From Periplaneta americana (taxonomy: Eukaryota > Arthropoda > Insecta > Blattodea > Blattidae): DNA of 64,000 nt. Under the pieces are notes generated by a model. That model saw only the letters and a program-made list of their open reading frames with translations. It was not told where the DNA came from and made no database searches. The stretch lies in contig NC_091120.1 in assembly GCF_040183065.1 (NCBI RefSeq), forward strand, positions 181,954,896 through 182,018,895, in the 5' to 3' direction. Below are positions 37,001-46,225 of this stretch, piece by piece; the first letter of the stretch is position 1, and the number at the start of each line of letters is the position of its first letter. Position numbers and translations under genes: made by a program.

Positions 37001-39879
37001 TTACTACTGAATTTTATTTGTTGAAACTTTGTGCATACAACACTGAAGGATGGTAGATTCCTCAGAGCTCAACATGACCCCCATTACGTACCCTGCACAA
37101 CTCATAACGGTGATGCAATTCAGCCCATGTCCGTTGTAACAAAAGAGGGGTGATTTGTTAAAAAGCCTGAGTAATTTTTACTCTCACATCATCAATGTTT
37201 CTGGGTTTCTGTGAATAGACAATGTCTTTAACAAAACCCTACACGAAGAAGTAAGGAAGGGTTAGATCTGGGGAGTTTGGGGACCAAGCCAAGAGATAGC
37301 TGCTTCTCGTACTGGGTATCGCCTGCGATCTCCTGTATGTTTTTTAAAACACAGAACTTGTTTCTACAAATGTTCGATACCACAACTTTGAAACTTTGTG
37401 CATACAATACTGAAAGATGGGAGATTCCTCAGAGCTCAACATGAACCCCATTGCGTACCCTGCACAACTCATAACGGTGATGCAATTCAGCCCATGTCCG
37501 TTGTAACATAAGAGAGGTGATTTGCTGAAAGGCTTGAGTAATTTTTACTCTCAGGTCATCAATGTTCCTGGGTTTCTGTGAATAGACAATGTCTTTAACA
37601 AAACCCCACACGAAGAAGTCATGAGGAGTTAGATCTGGGGAGTTTGGGGACCAAGTCAAGAGATAGCTGCTTCTCGTACTGGGTTTCGCCTGCGATCGCC
37701 TGTATGTTTTTTTTAAACACAGAACTTGTTTCTACAAATGTTCAATACCACAACATTATGGAATCGTATTTAGGTACATTACACACACCATATTCGCGTC
37801 GAAATTCCCTTTGAACTCTTAACACACTCAAATTTAGTATACCAAAGAACACATTGTGCCCGCTGTTGATTCATTTGTCCTTTCAGATTATGCATTGTTG
37901 ATCGTCATACATGGAAACTCCCATCTTTTAATCATAGTATAACCAGCAAGAAATTTTTCCTACTATCATAATTGATTTATAATAATAAATTAATATCTGG
38001 TGAGCGAGGTGGTCATACAGTTGGCCCTGCACGACCAATCAAACGACCTGGGAAACTCTGATCAAGTAGCTCACAAACCTCATAGCGGTAGTGCGGTGGT
38101 GACCTATCTTGATGTTAGTAAATGCATCCATCTTGGTCATCTTCGTCAATCTACAGAATGTTGGCATTTTCGAGCATATCTTGATACACAATACCGTCTA
38201 TGGTGAATTTCATACTACGGCACTAAATGAGTCAAACGTGATGTATTGTCCTTTAAATTGACACCTGAACTGATTCTGTAAGATATGTGGATAAATTTCT
38301 ATAAGTTTCTGAAGTTGTGAAGTTCTTTTTAATCATGCTGTATAGAGAGAGATAGCCTACAGTTGCAAGCTAGAGCTAACAAAAAATGTTCAATTTTTTA
38401 GAACAGCTGATTATTATTAATTTCCGATTAAGCTGTCTAGAGGGAACGTCAATATTACTTCATAAAGTTTTTGTGCAATAATATTCATCGTCTAGGACCG
38501 CTTCAACGGCGTTTTCGTAATCGCCCGATCCACTTCACCATCTATTTGCTATTTACTTGCTGAAATCCTCAATGTGTGCATATAATTTTCTTGATTTTTA
38601 TTTGTTCCTTGATTGGATTCTGTTTTAAGTAATACAGTTTCCTGTTTAATGTTGTTTTGTGAATGTAACTCAAGGCGGGTCAGATTAACTCTGAACACTT
38701 CATTGTCAATCGGTATATTGTGCGTACCTCTTTATCAGAAGTCTTAGTTCTATCCGATCTGACTATCCGGGGAATTCGGGGTGGAGAAAGCGAAAACTTC
38801 TTAAGTTTAATTGTGAGAATAGAAAGATAATTAAGGGAAGAGGATGGTATTTTTTGGTGAAAAAATGAGTAAATTTACAAAAAAAAATCTTTTAAATACT
38901 CTGTGATATGTGTGGAATGCATAGCATAACATTTTGCGGGTATTTGTGCCCTTATCGGATGTTGAGTCGCCATATTTAAACTTCCTGCGTTATGGATTTT
39001 TAAATCATTCGCCCACTTTTATTGTTGTTTCCGGTAAACTAAATAAAAAAATATTCTTTAAAATACCCTTTGATATGTGTGGAATGCATTGCATAACATT
39101 TTGTGGGTATTTGTGCCCTTATCGGATGTTGAGACGTCATTTTTAAACTTCCTGCGCTATGGATTTTTAAATCAGTCGCCCGCTTTTATCGGTTTCCAGT
39201 AACCTTTTTTTTTTTTTGCCAGACAAAAATGGATATAATTTCTGAACCATTAAAGATGCATGCAAGAAATTTAGAACACGCATTCTTTAGACTATTAGGA
39301 AACTTTTCTCTGTAACAGAATTTTGTTAATTGATTTCATTTTAAAAATACGTCCGTTTGTTTGCAAGAAAGGAAATCAGAAAATTGTTATTAAATTTTAA
39401 TTGTTTATTTTATAAACGTAGGGACTAATATCTAAATTTTGTTACAGACAATTTGTAGAACATGCTTTTGCAAATACATTGCATAAAACTGTTTGAATTT
39501 ATCTTTAAAAACGGTTTAGATATATCGGTTTTAGTACAATCCTGCATTGGGTATATTTGTTCAAATTTGGGTCCCCAAATAATTTTTTTTTTTCAAAATA
39601 TTTTTATTTGGTTTAGTTGCCACAGCTATGAGCTCTCTACATACAAAAAATATATATTTTACATCAAATATGAAAATAGTTTTAAAAATACCATCCTCTC
39701 CCCTTAAGCAGTTTTCGGCTTGTACCTGTTCCATCGGGCAACTCGGGGATGTACGTGTTCTCCATCTGCAGAGAGGACTCTTTCTCGTGGATGCCCAGCT
39801 CCATCTCGTTCAGGAACACTTCCTTGATCCGCATCACTTTCGCCCCCGATAACTGGATCCTGCTGAGGGCAGCCTCCAC
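11241..39879 (-). CDS. hexokinase (type 2-like), nine exons found, 5' end missing
   Basis: Cytosolic hexokinase phosphorylates glucose and other hexoses with ATP, the entry step of glycolysis. Joining 39879-39726, 36674-36456, 31482-31300, 29088-28952, 26668-26556, 22228-22073, 17411-17272, 14732-14599 and 11336-11241 gives 443 open codons and TGA; all junctions are AG/GT and in phase. In order: [20 protein letters not shown] (ATP-binding loop), LPLGFTFSFP, the sugar-binding loop [11 protein letters not shown] (usually TKGFKA), catalytic Asp in [31 protein letters not shown] (usually NTEWGAFG), the Glu of [12 protein letters not shown], and the second nucleotide-binding part [12 protein letters not shown]. 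About 450-480 residues is usual, so perhaps 10-35 N-terminal residues lie in an unseen upstream exon. The introns (2.2-5.0 kb) are packed with transposons. Divergence from the canonical loop suggests a paralogue, as with testis-type hexokinases of flies; that is inference. Confidence 0.93.
11910..12050 (-). pseudogene. mariner transposase fragment
   Basis: On the minus strand the frame reads [19 protein letters not shown] and [15 protein letters not shown]. These are the second and third catalytic blocks of mariner (usually LLQDNAPAHKS and PPYSPDLAPSDFH). The third Asp is Asn and the rest is missing. It lies in hexokinase 3' flank, a different subfamily from the copies at 4807 and 17943. Confidence 0.65.
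13014..13067. repeat. (ATT)n microsatellite
   Basis: About 17 ATT units with one early interruption, 75 bases outside the piggyBac-like MITE. Confidence 0.85.
13142..14029 (+). mobile_element. piggyBac-like MITE, copy 1 (TTAA target)
   Basis: GGGGAGAGGATGGTATTTTT at 13142 is matched by its complement ending at 14029. TTAA flanks both ends (13138-13141, 14030-14033), the target of piggyBac-type elements. The 888-base interior lacks a transposase. It holds two diverged direct repeats of about 175 bases (starting near 13672 and 13848), each with CATCCGATAAGGGCA. It lies beyond the last hexokinase intron's neighbour exon, in the 11.3-14.6 kb intron, in the opposite orientation to copy 2 (38835-39703). 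Confidence 0.88.
14344..14504. mobile_element. hAT MITE with 8-bp TSD
   Basis: Ends CAGGACTGGGCATC and GATGTCCAGCCCTG are inverted with few mismatches. The eight bases CACTAGCA flank both sides exactly (14336-14343 and 14505-14512). CAG...CTG ends and an 8-bp duplication are hAT hallmarks. At 161 bases there is no coding capacity. It lies 95 bases from the AVDGS hexokinase exon. Confidence 0.88.
14599..14732 (-). CDS. hexokinase exon, [11 protein letters not shown]
   Basis: Acceptor CTTATAG; donor GTAATT (weaker); 134 bases, phase 1 in and 0 out. Encodes [20 protein letters not shown] and [12 protein letters not shown]. The AVDGS motif is a conserved hexokinase signature. Confidence 0.92.
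14935..16200. repeat. tandem array, 126-bp unit
   Basis: The block beginning CTGGTTTCTTTGGAAGCAAA recurs every 126 bases (for example at 15175 and 15301). About seven near-identical central units are flanked on both sides by diverged ones. Within a unit, two half-repeats are visible (TTTGGAAGCAAATGTGTG and TTTGGAAGTGAGTGTG), so the 126-mer is itself an old dimer. It sits in a hexokinase intron. Confidence 0.9.
16434..16667 (+). other. unrecognised 77-codon frame, probably not a gene
   Basis: Open frame in the intron between 14.7 and 17.3 kb; no domain recognised and no splice or initiation context. The DNA from 16200 to 17260 otherwise shows only AT-rich sequence. Confidence 0.12.
17272..17411 (-). 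CDS. hexokinase exon, C-terminal lobe
   Basis: Acceptor CATTTGCAG; donor GTAAGTAA; 140 bases, phase 2 in and 1 out. Encodes [20 protein letters not shown] to [15 protein letters not shown], which packs around the nucleotide site. Confidence 0.9.
17640..17775 (+). repeat. SINE/LINE 3' tail family with (CAA)n end
   Basis: Ends in GACTAAACAACAACAACAG. A second copy of the same tail (TCGGACAGTTGACTAAACAA) is at about 59430-59503. Sharing between distant sites and a simple-repeat 3' end point to a retroposed repeat. Confidence 0.55.
17943..19115. mobile_element. fold-back mariner-like element with 449-bp inverted arms
   Basis: Arms 17943-18391 and 18667-19115 are inverted copies (only a few mismatches seen) around a 275-base centre, flanked by TA (17941-17942, 19116-19117). 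Each arm holds the 3' third of a transposase gene ([25 protein letters not shown], ending in HVEVYGT). The centre holds [20 protein letters not shown]. The usual 5' part with the DNA-binding domain is missing and replaced by the inverted 3' copy. Ends read CACCGTGTTCCGCTTATAAG. Confidence 0.88.
18293..19000 (+). pseudogene. mariner-like transposase, catalytic part only
   Basis: An open frame of 235 codons. Residues 1-33 are antisense arm sequence; real homology starts at about residue 39 with [16 protein letters not shown]. The three catalytic positions appear intact (SDEATF, QDGAPPH, SPDLTP) and the C-terminus is complete. The N-terminal helix-turn-helix is absent, so it cannot bind its own ends in the usual way. 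A 168-codon minus frame at 18058-18564 carries the same C-terminus from the other arm. Confidence 0.75.
19142..19747 (+). pseudogene. LINE ORF2 C-terminal part
   Basis: Continues the LINE after the mariner insertion: [17 protein letters not shown], then [17 protein letters not shown] and a basic tail ending in MKLRVP. These lie downstream of the reverse transcriptase catalytic domain. The frame is open for 201 codons but has lost the RT core, so it is a dead copy. Confidence 0.8.
19860..20100 (+). repeat. partial second copy of pogo-like internal sequence
   Basis: Matches 20437-20655 inside the neighbouring pogo-like element, for example CACTACCTGCTTTCAAAGAA in both. Ends are not preserved, so it is a fragment, perhaps left by local duplication. 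Confidence 0.55.
20371..21871. mobile_element. pogo/Tigger-like element, non-autonomous
   Basis: CAGTAGAACCCCGATTATCC at 20371 and the complement of CAGTAGAACCTCTATTATCC ending at 21871 are typical pogo/Tigger ends. TA flanks both sides (20369-20370, 21872-21873). Of 1501 bases, about 670 are a second nested repeat (21113-21786). No transposase frame is recognisable. Confidence 0.85.
21113..21786. mobile_element. hairpin-headed repeat, copy 1
   Basis: Shares its full length with 59525-60161. It starts with a hairpin (CCTATAATG...CATTATAGG with GCGAGTTTCAT repeats in the stem) and then has a 540-base part whose ends (TTTTATGCTCGACCAT at 21245 and its complement ending at 21786) are inverted. 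No coding capacity. Both parts occur together in both copies, so they form one unit. Confidence 0.7.
22073..22228 (-). CDS. hexokinase exon with [12 protein letters not shown]
   Basis: Acceptor TTTTGATAG; donor GTAAGTCA; 156 bases, phase 2 both ends. Encodes [20 protein letters not shown] to [11 protein letters not shown]; the first Glu is the conserved glucose contact. Confidence 0.92.
22254..22308. repeat. (TTTA)n microsatellite
   Basis: About 13 imperfect TTTA units in the hexokinase intron, 26 bases upstream of an exon acceptor on the minus strand. Confidence 0.8.
22491..22687 (+). repeat. tRNA-headed SINE, copy with B-box deletion
   Basis: Starts GACCTGGTTGGCGAGTTGGT like the copy at 47139-47357 and keeps the same body (CATCCGGCGACGCTGATATA). 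A clean 20-base deletion removes the internal promoter B box and part of the T-arm, joining CCCAAG to CCAGGTC. Confidence 0.85.
22713..23813 (-). mobile_element. internally deleted mariner-like element, copy 1
   Basis: CAGGGACATCATTTTATTTT at 22713 is inverted at the end (23813), with TA on both sides (22711-22712, 23814-23815). On the minus strand near the right end a short frame reads [19 protein letters not shown], the N-terminus of a transposase also seen in the plus-strand copy at 46226-47528. The catalytic part is gone. Confidence 0.82.
23869..24171 (+). other. unrecognised 100-codon frame
   Basis: Begins ATG in the hexokinase intron, ends TAG. No domain recognised; composition is not clearly coding. 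It could be part of an old repeat lying between the mariner-like and Penelope-like elements. Confidence 0.15.
24200..24640 (+). mobile_element. Penelope-like retroelement, 3' remnant with inverted flanks
   Basis: Arms 24230-24310 and 24553-24636 are inverted copies of the same flank found at 7468-7667. Between them the frame from about 24320 reads [16 protein letters not shown], then [14 protein letters not shown]. This matches the C-terminal end of Penelope-like proteins, after the GIY-YIG endonuclease (typically LNTLERF.IY). The reverse transcriptase part is absent. Confidence 0.7.
25180..25500 (+). pseudogene. Jockey/CR1-like LINE RT C-terminal relic
   Basis: [17 protein letters not shown] and [20 protein letters not shown] match the thumb region of Jockey-like reverse transcriptases (FLGL.LD..L.W..HI). 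Further blocks ([36 protein letters not shown]) follow after frameshifts. Stops throughout. Confidence 0.6.
25573..25941. mobile_element. MITE with 17-bp perfect TIRs
   Basis: TTTCAAGGAGTGCAGTT at 25573-25589 is exactly inverted at 25925-25941. The 369-base element contains relatively GC-rich noncoding DNA. Overlapping frames on both strands (113 and 90 codons) are unsupported. TSD not clear. Confidence 0.65.
26005..26110 (+). repeat. retroposon tail with (ATTGT)n
   Basis: Starts with repeated ATTGT and contains GAATATGGAACATGTCAAAA. A diverged relative (GATGTGGAACAAGTCAAAA) is at about 31945-32025. Confidence 0.45.
26230..26510 (+). pseudogene. LINE C-terminal relic
   Basis: Fragments such as [17 protein letters not shown] and, after frame changes, [19 protein letters not shown] and GKIGECWV resemble the basic C-terminal tails of arthropod LINE proteins. 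Frame breaks show it is dead. It lies 46 bases from the EWGAFG hexokinase exon. Confidence 0.5.
26556..26668 (-). CDS. hexokinase exon with EWGAFG motif
   Basis: Acceptor CTGTTGCAG; donor GTAAGTTA; 113 bases, phase 0 in and 2 out. Encodes [20 protein letters not shown] to NSLIRNSF. The glucose-contact Glu of the motif is kept, while the usual Asn two residues before it is Asp. Confidence 0.92.
27420..28250 (+). pseudogene. LINE RNase H domain and C-terminal zinc knuckle, decayed
   Basis: RNase H order is intact: [14 protein letters not shown] (first Asp), then FDA followed by TAA where the catalytic Glu codon is expected, then [10 protein letters not shown] (Asp) and [20 protein letters not shown] (Asp). 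The Glu has apparently mutated to a stop, so the domain is dead at that point. Downstream, another frame carries [19 protein letters not shown], the CCHC-like motif that often ends Jockey/I-type LINEs. The 143-codon frame at 27593-28024 is the part after the stop. Confidence 0.8.
28290..28835 (+). repeat. two direct copies of a tRNA-derived SINE
   Basis: The segment from AACTTAAACTGAGGGGATTC to GAGAATTTTTCTCTGTTCTA occurs twice, about 386 bases apart. Each has an A-box-like TGGCTTAGTGGATAAA and a B box GGTTCGAGTCC. The DNA between (28445-28675) looks like the SINE body, so the second copy may have inserted next to the first. Confidence 0.75.
28952..29088 (-). CDS. hexokinase exon with GTGSNACY motif
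   Basis: Acceptor TTGGCCAG at 29089; donor GTGATC at 28951; 137 bases, phase 1 in and 0 out. Encodes [20 protein letters not shown] and [11 protein letters not shown], part of the glucose and nucleotide site. Confidence 0.92.
29416..29790 (-). pseudogene. LINE C-terminal part, frameshifted from the RT frame
   Basis: Carries [34 protein letters not shown] and the terminal AAMNLRVP, nearly the same as 19142-19747. Shifts between 29790 and 30051 separate it from the RT. Confidence 0.8.
30051..31175 (-). pseudogene. LINE reverse transcriptase (RTE-like), partial
   Basis: A 374-codon frame with RT motifs in order: [13 protein letters not shown] (motif 0), [44 protein letters not shown] (motif A), [19 protein letters not shown] (motif B) and [13 protein letters not shown] (motif C, catalytic YADD). 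It lacks an N-terminal endonuclease and stops at the position where copy 17873-19768 continues without a break. The remaining C-terminus is in another frame at 29416-29790, so the gene is frameshifted. The core catalytic Asp residues are present. Confidence 0.85.
31300..31482 (-). CDS. hexokinase exon with sugar-binding loop and catalytic Asp
   Basis: Acceptor TTCTGTTTCAG; donor GTACATTG; 183 bases, phase 1 in and out. Encodes FTFSFPMIQ, the hexose-binding segment [16 protein letters not shown] and [10 protein letters not shown] with the catalytic Asp. The motif Gly-Phe-Lys after Thr-Lys is Ser-Phe-Asn here. The intron starts with the same eight bases (GTACATTG) that begin the next exon, so the donor is placed by frame and homology. 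Confidence 0.92.
31945..32025. repeat. retroposon tail with (ATTC)n start
   Basis: A short ATTCATTC run followed by GATGTGGAACAAGTCAAAA, a diverged relative of 26005-26110. Confidence 0.4.
32140..32425 (-). repeat. tRNA-derived SINE, minus strand
   Basis: On the minus strand: A box in GATGTAGCTCAGTCGGCAGA, B-box-like GGGTTGGATCC, then the SINE body with GGTTGGGTTTTTCCGAGG. A 19-base direct duplication (GTAATCAAATCAAAGGGG) sits inside. Related to the pieces at 9789 and 10640. Confidence 0.75.
33495..34839. repeat. near-perfect palindrome, 641-bp arms, 63-bp spacer
   Basis: Arms 33495-34135 and 34199-34839 are inverted copies in which I found no mismatch. Homology resumes outside after a roughly 25-base gap (AATAAAATTCACA on both sides). 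Arms are CpG-rich near the centre. Each carries TATAAA (34329-34334 plus; 34000-34005 minus) pointing outward and about 2.5 copies of a 35-base repeat (GAGTTCGAGTGCAGTGGACC). A 63-codon frame occurs identically in each arm but looks repeat-derived. The arms may be retroelement long terminal repeats in head-to-head arrangement; that is a guess. Confidence 0.9.
35197..36050. other. intron DNA, no gene seen
   Basis: No element ends or exon-like frames recognised; a 68-codon minus frame at 35742-35948 has no known motif. Confidence 0.35.
36057..36157 (-). other. exon-like block of unknown identity
   Basis: On the minus strand an AG (TTGACAGTCATTCCAG) precedes a GC-richer 101-base block starting GATGGAGAGTTTC and ending before GTATGA. 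The frame from ATG reads [20 protein letters not shown]. Including it between hexokinase exons would shift the frame, so it is not a standard hexokinase exon. It may be an exon of something else, a cryptic exon, or a repeat. Confidence 0.2.
36456..36674 (-). CDS. hexokinase exon with ATP-binding loop
   Basis: Acceptor TTGTGCAG and donor GTAAGG; 219 bases, phase 1 both ends. Encodes [19 protein letters not shown], the phosphate-binding loop, and ends in GARLPLG. Its GC content is far above that of the introns. Confidence 0.93.
36951..37755 (-). mobile_element. mariner-like 3' end, tandemly duplicated
   Basis: After a possible end (TACAGGATGATTCGTTTGGA) come two direct copies with a 367-base period (37021-37387 and 37388-37755). 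Each encodes, on the minus strand, the transposase C-terminus. The second copy is open over 76 codons: [20 protein letters not shown] to the terminal VRNGVHVEL. The first copy is more mutated. Only the third catalytic Asp region is present. Confidence 0.75.
37756..38830. other. intron DNA, no gene seen
   Basis: AT-rich with degraded frames. The part near 37980-38220 may be old transposon debris, but I could not assign it. Confidence 0.3.
38835..39703 (-). mobile_element. piggyBac-like MITE, copy 2 (TTAA target)
   Basis: GGGAAGAGGATGGTATTTTT at 38835 pairs with AATACCATCCTCTCCCC ending 39703. TTAA lies on both sides (38831-38834, 39704-39707). Homologous over its length to copy 1 (13142-14029) but inverted. 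The right TTAA ends 18 bases from the 5' splice site of the first hexokinase exon found. Confidence 0.88.
39726..39879 (-). CDS. hexokinase, first exon found
   Basis: Acceptor TTTGTTTGCAG ends at 39880 and donor GTACAAG starts at 39725; 154 bases, phase 0 in and phase 1 out. It encodes [20 protein letters not shown] through IPELPDGT, the N-terminal helix before the ATP-binding lobe. There is no Met before the acceptor, so an earlier exon must exist. A TTAA target site of a MITE lies only 18 bases past the donor. Confidence 0.9.
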
Positions 39880-41255
39880 CTGCAAACAAACAAAACGATC
39901 TTAAAATTATGAGTAACATAACAAATGCAAACTACGATTCAACGAGATGGTAATGTCTTCAAATATTTAACGTAACTGGATTTTTTCCCCGACATTACAA
40001 ACATATGAAAAATTCCTGCTTCAGACGAGGATAAAATGTAATCTGTGACGATGAAACTGTTAATGGAAGTATCTAAAAGGCGAAATACCGTTAAAATGAC
40101 ATTTGGAATGTTTTCGTGTAGGCCTATAAATAAATAACTGAATGAATTAATAAAGAAATAAATTAATAATAAATAAATAAATAAACAAACAAACAGAAAA
40201 GTAAAAATAAGTAATAAATAAGTAAACATTGATTCAGTATTGATAAAGTAATAACCTTTAAATCATATTCAAAATTTCTCGGTTGTAAATAAATCAATAT
40301 TCTCTCGTCAATAAATCTATACTAATAATAAATCTGTAGGCGAAATTTTTCTGGTAATTTTCGATTTTCCAAAAATAATTGGTCTTAACATATATAATTA
40401 ACCGTCCTGAAACCGAAAATCGCTTTTTTGAAAATTTTGTTTATGTGTCTGTCTGTCTGGATGTTTGTTACCTTTTCACGCGATAATGGCTGAACCGATT
40501 TATATGAAAATTGGAATATAAATTAAGTTCGTTGTAACTTAGAATTTAGGCTATATGGCATTCAAAATATTTTATTTAAAAGGGCGGTTATAAGGGGGCT
40601 TGAATGAAATAAATCGAAATATCTCCCTTATTATTAATTTTCATGAAAAATGTTACATAACAAAAGTTTCTTTAAAAATAATTTCCGATAAGTTTTATCC
40701 TATGCAAAATTTTGATAGGACTGATATTTAATGAGATAAATGAGTTTTAAAATTACAATAACAACGCCATCTAAGGCGGTGTAATGAAATAAAAAACAAA
40801 TGACTTCGTCTATAAGGGGCCTTGGACAACAACAATCGAAAGCTATGAAACACAGCCTACAGAGAATGTTTCTGTGTTTGTATGAAGTAATATCGGAAGC
40901 TAAATTAACCGATTTGTATAATTAATTATTAGGCCTAATTCACCATTGGAAAGTTTCTCTAGATGGACATAATGCTATAATATTATTACAGTAACTTCTG
41001 AGTGAATCGAGGACAGGTAAGATTAAAATAGCTTCTTATGCACAGAAAACGTTATAGGCTATTCTGTACATTCGTTTCCTGCATTTCCTAAAATAATTTG
41101 TATGACCAACTGAATGACCTCTGGATCAAAATGATCGCATTTTAATTTTTTTAATACAATTTAAATTTAGTAACATAGGCCTAACAAACGATTTATCCTT
41201 CTATCAAACACGAATGTTCCCTAGATCAAATGTCCTATTTTAATTATGTAATTAC

Positions 41256-43451
<2,196 letters not shown>

Positions 43452-43498
43452 GTAATTACTTTATATTTATTTCTAACGGGTGCAGCGGAGCGCACGGG

Positions 43499-43648
43499 TA
43501 CGGCTAGTAAATAAATAGGTAAATAAATAAATAAATAAATAAATATTCTCTCGTCAATTAAATAAATAAATATCCGCTCGTCAATAAATAAATAAATAAA
43601 TAAATAAATAAATATTCTCTCGTAAATAAATAAATATTCTCCCGCCAA

Positions 43649-43679
<31 letters not shown>

Positions 43680-43985
43680 ACAAATAAATAAATATTCTCC
43701 CGTCAATAAATATGTAATAAATAAATAAATAAACATTGCTTCAATATTGATAAAGTAATGACCTTCTTTAAGCCATATTCCAAATTTCTCGGTTGTAAAT
43801 AAATAAATAAATAAATAAATATTTTCTCGTAAATAAATAAATATTTTCTCGTCAATAAATAAGTAACAAATAAATAAATATTGCTTCAATATTGATAAAG
43901 TAATGACCTTCTTTAAATCATATTCCAAATTTCTTGTAAATAAATAAATAAAATAAATAAGTAAATAAAAATAAATAAACACTGT
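43499..43985. repeat. (AAAT)n-based compound repeat
   Basis: Runs of AAAT alternate with a motif TATTCTCTCGTCAATAAAT and a longer unit (GCTTCAATATTGATAAAGTA, at least twice). It resembles a microsatellite that captured and amplified nearby sequence. Frames across it are artefacts. Confidence 0.85.
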
Positions 43986-44349
43986 CTCAATGTTGATTGA
44001 TCATCATTTAATCACAGTTAAAATGGTTCGGCTGTAAATAAGTAGGGTACCTAAGCGCATTAATTAAGATTAAATTAAATTATGTTTCATTATTAAGAGT
44101 TATTTTATTTGTAACCTTCTATAATGTTGCATCTTGCATCGGCTACCTGCCGCTAAGGAGTAATAATATGTTGCTGATCGCATCGGCGTGCTCCCGCTAA
44201 GGAGCAATGTGCGCGTAGTCGTTTTACAGAAATGGTAACGGACACTTCCCGAACAGACGCCCACTTAAACGTTTCACGTTAAAAAATAACCACTAGCAGA
44301 TCTGCTACAACAGCGGTCATTATTTTGGAAACCGACTTCTAATTCTTGT

Positions 44350-44898
44350 TTGCTATTGGACTATACATTGTCTGAAATATTCATTTTGTCGGGTGCCGAA
44401 CATCCGGGAAATTTGCGAAGTTTACGAACCAGACTATGGCAATACAGCACAACTTCCGCTCTGCCCCCTCCCCTTTTTACCAAATCGTCACTGTACGCTA
44501 AAGCAGAAGTTGACCTTGGCCCCCAATGTTCATCCTCACAAGGTCACGGTCTGACCTTCATATCTCAACAGCAAGAGCGGCACAAGTTCCAATCGACAGT
44601 GACGGTGCATATTACCAATATGCACGTGACCGAAGTCGAGCCGCTTGACCAAGTTTCTCAGATTTCGCGGGGTCTGTCAAGAATAGAAGCATTCTCTCGA
44701 CTTGTGAATTCATTCATTTTCAAACACTGGTGTTCAAAATGGTTAGCTAATTGTTCCCTTTATCTACGAGTACTAGTGAGTCTCGCTCTAAACGGGGAAG
44801 GGAAATGTGAAGAAGTATTAAAACTAAACAGAAATCACGAGAAATTAGCAACAGAACTTTTCAAGAGGCAAATTCCCAAGGAGAATCACATGTATTAG
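44350..44898 (+). other. 182-codon frame of unknown nature
   Basis: Longest unexplained open frame outside transposons (SGAEHPGNLRSLRTRL ... FKRQIPKENHMY). No domain, signal peptide or membrane segment recognised. Its last 23 codons are the first unit of the 161-bp tandem array, which argues against a conserved protein. It may be a repeat-derived chance frame. Confidence 0.2.
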
Positions 44899-45954
44899 AC
44901 CAGGCCTGGGCATTATAACTGAAGAGAGTCATCGCCGACTATCCCTTAACTCTCCATTTCACTTTCCCTGGACCGATAGAAGATACAAACAGAAATCACG
45001 AGAAATTAGCAACAGAACTTTTCAAGAGGCAAATTCCCAAGGAGAATCACATGTATTAGACCAGGCCTGGGCATTATAACTGAAGAGAGTCATCGCCGAC
45101 TATCCCTTAACTCTCCATTTCACTTTCCCTGGACCGATAGAAGATACAAACAGAAATCACGAGAAATTAGCAACAGAACTTTTCAAGAGGCAAATTCCCA
45201 AGGAGAATCACATGTATTAGACCAGGCCTGGGCATTATAACTGAAGAGAGTCATCGCCGACTATCCCTTAACTCTCCATTTCACTTTCCCTGGACCGATA
45301 GAAGATACAAACAGAAATCACGAGAAATTAGCAACAGAACTTTTCAAGAGGCAAATTCCCAAGGAGAATCACATGTATTAGACCAGGCCTGGGCATTATA
45401 ACTGAAGAGAGTCATCGCCGACTATCCCTTAACTCTCCATTTCACTTTCCCTGGACCGATAGAAGATACAAACAGAAATCACGAGAAATTAGCAACAGAA
45501 CTTTTCAAGAGGCAAATTCCCAAGGAGAATCACATGTATTAGACCAGGCCTGGGCATTATAACTGAAGAGAGTCATCGCCGACTATCCCTTAACTCTCCA
45601 TTTCACTTTCCCTGGACCGATAGAAGATACAAACAGAAATCACGAGAAATTAGCAACAGAACTTTTCAAGAGGCAAATTCCCAAGGAGAATCACATGTAT
45701 TAGACCAGGCCTGGGCATTATAACTGAAGAGAGTCATCGCCGACTATCCCTTAACTCTCCATTTCACTTTCCCTGGACCGATAGAGATACAAACAGAAAT
45801 CACGAGAAATTAGCAACAGAACTTTTCAAGAGGCAAATTCCCAAGGAGAATCACATGTATTAGACCAGGCCTGGGCATTATAACTGAAGAGAGTCATCGC
45901 CGACTATCCCTTAACTCTCCATTTCACTTTCCCTGGACCGATAGAAAATACAAA
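44829..45954. repeat. tandem array, seven units of 161 bp
   Basis: Starts CAGAAATCACGAGAAATTAG; unit starts at 44829, 44990, 45151, 45312, 45473, 45634 and 45794. The spacing is exactly 161 bases except the last interval, which has one base deleted. Units look nearly identical, indicating recent expansion. Each contains CAGGCCTGGGCATTATAAC, similar to the ends of the hAT MITE at 14344. Confidence 0.93.
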
Positions 45955-46225
45955 GCAAGATACCAAACTATTGCTCTGTGACTGATTATACAGAGTGAAT
46001 CCTATGTCAATTTCAATGGGTTATTCTTTGAGATATTTGAAACAAACATGTTTAATTAAATTCTACTCGTTTTTTGCTTTCTTTTTGAGAAAAAAAACTT
46101 TTATATGAAATATTTCATAGCATGTTTTGGTAAAATCATTTTATTTAATTCCCAATGTCATTATTTACTTTGCCCGATACGTACGCTAAAGCAGTTATCT
46201 GTTACTCTGTGATGCCTCTGTTGTA

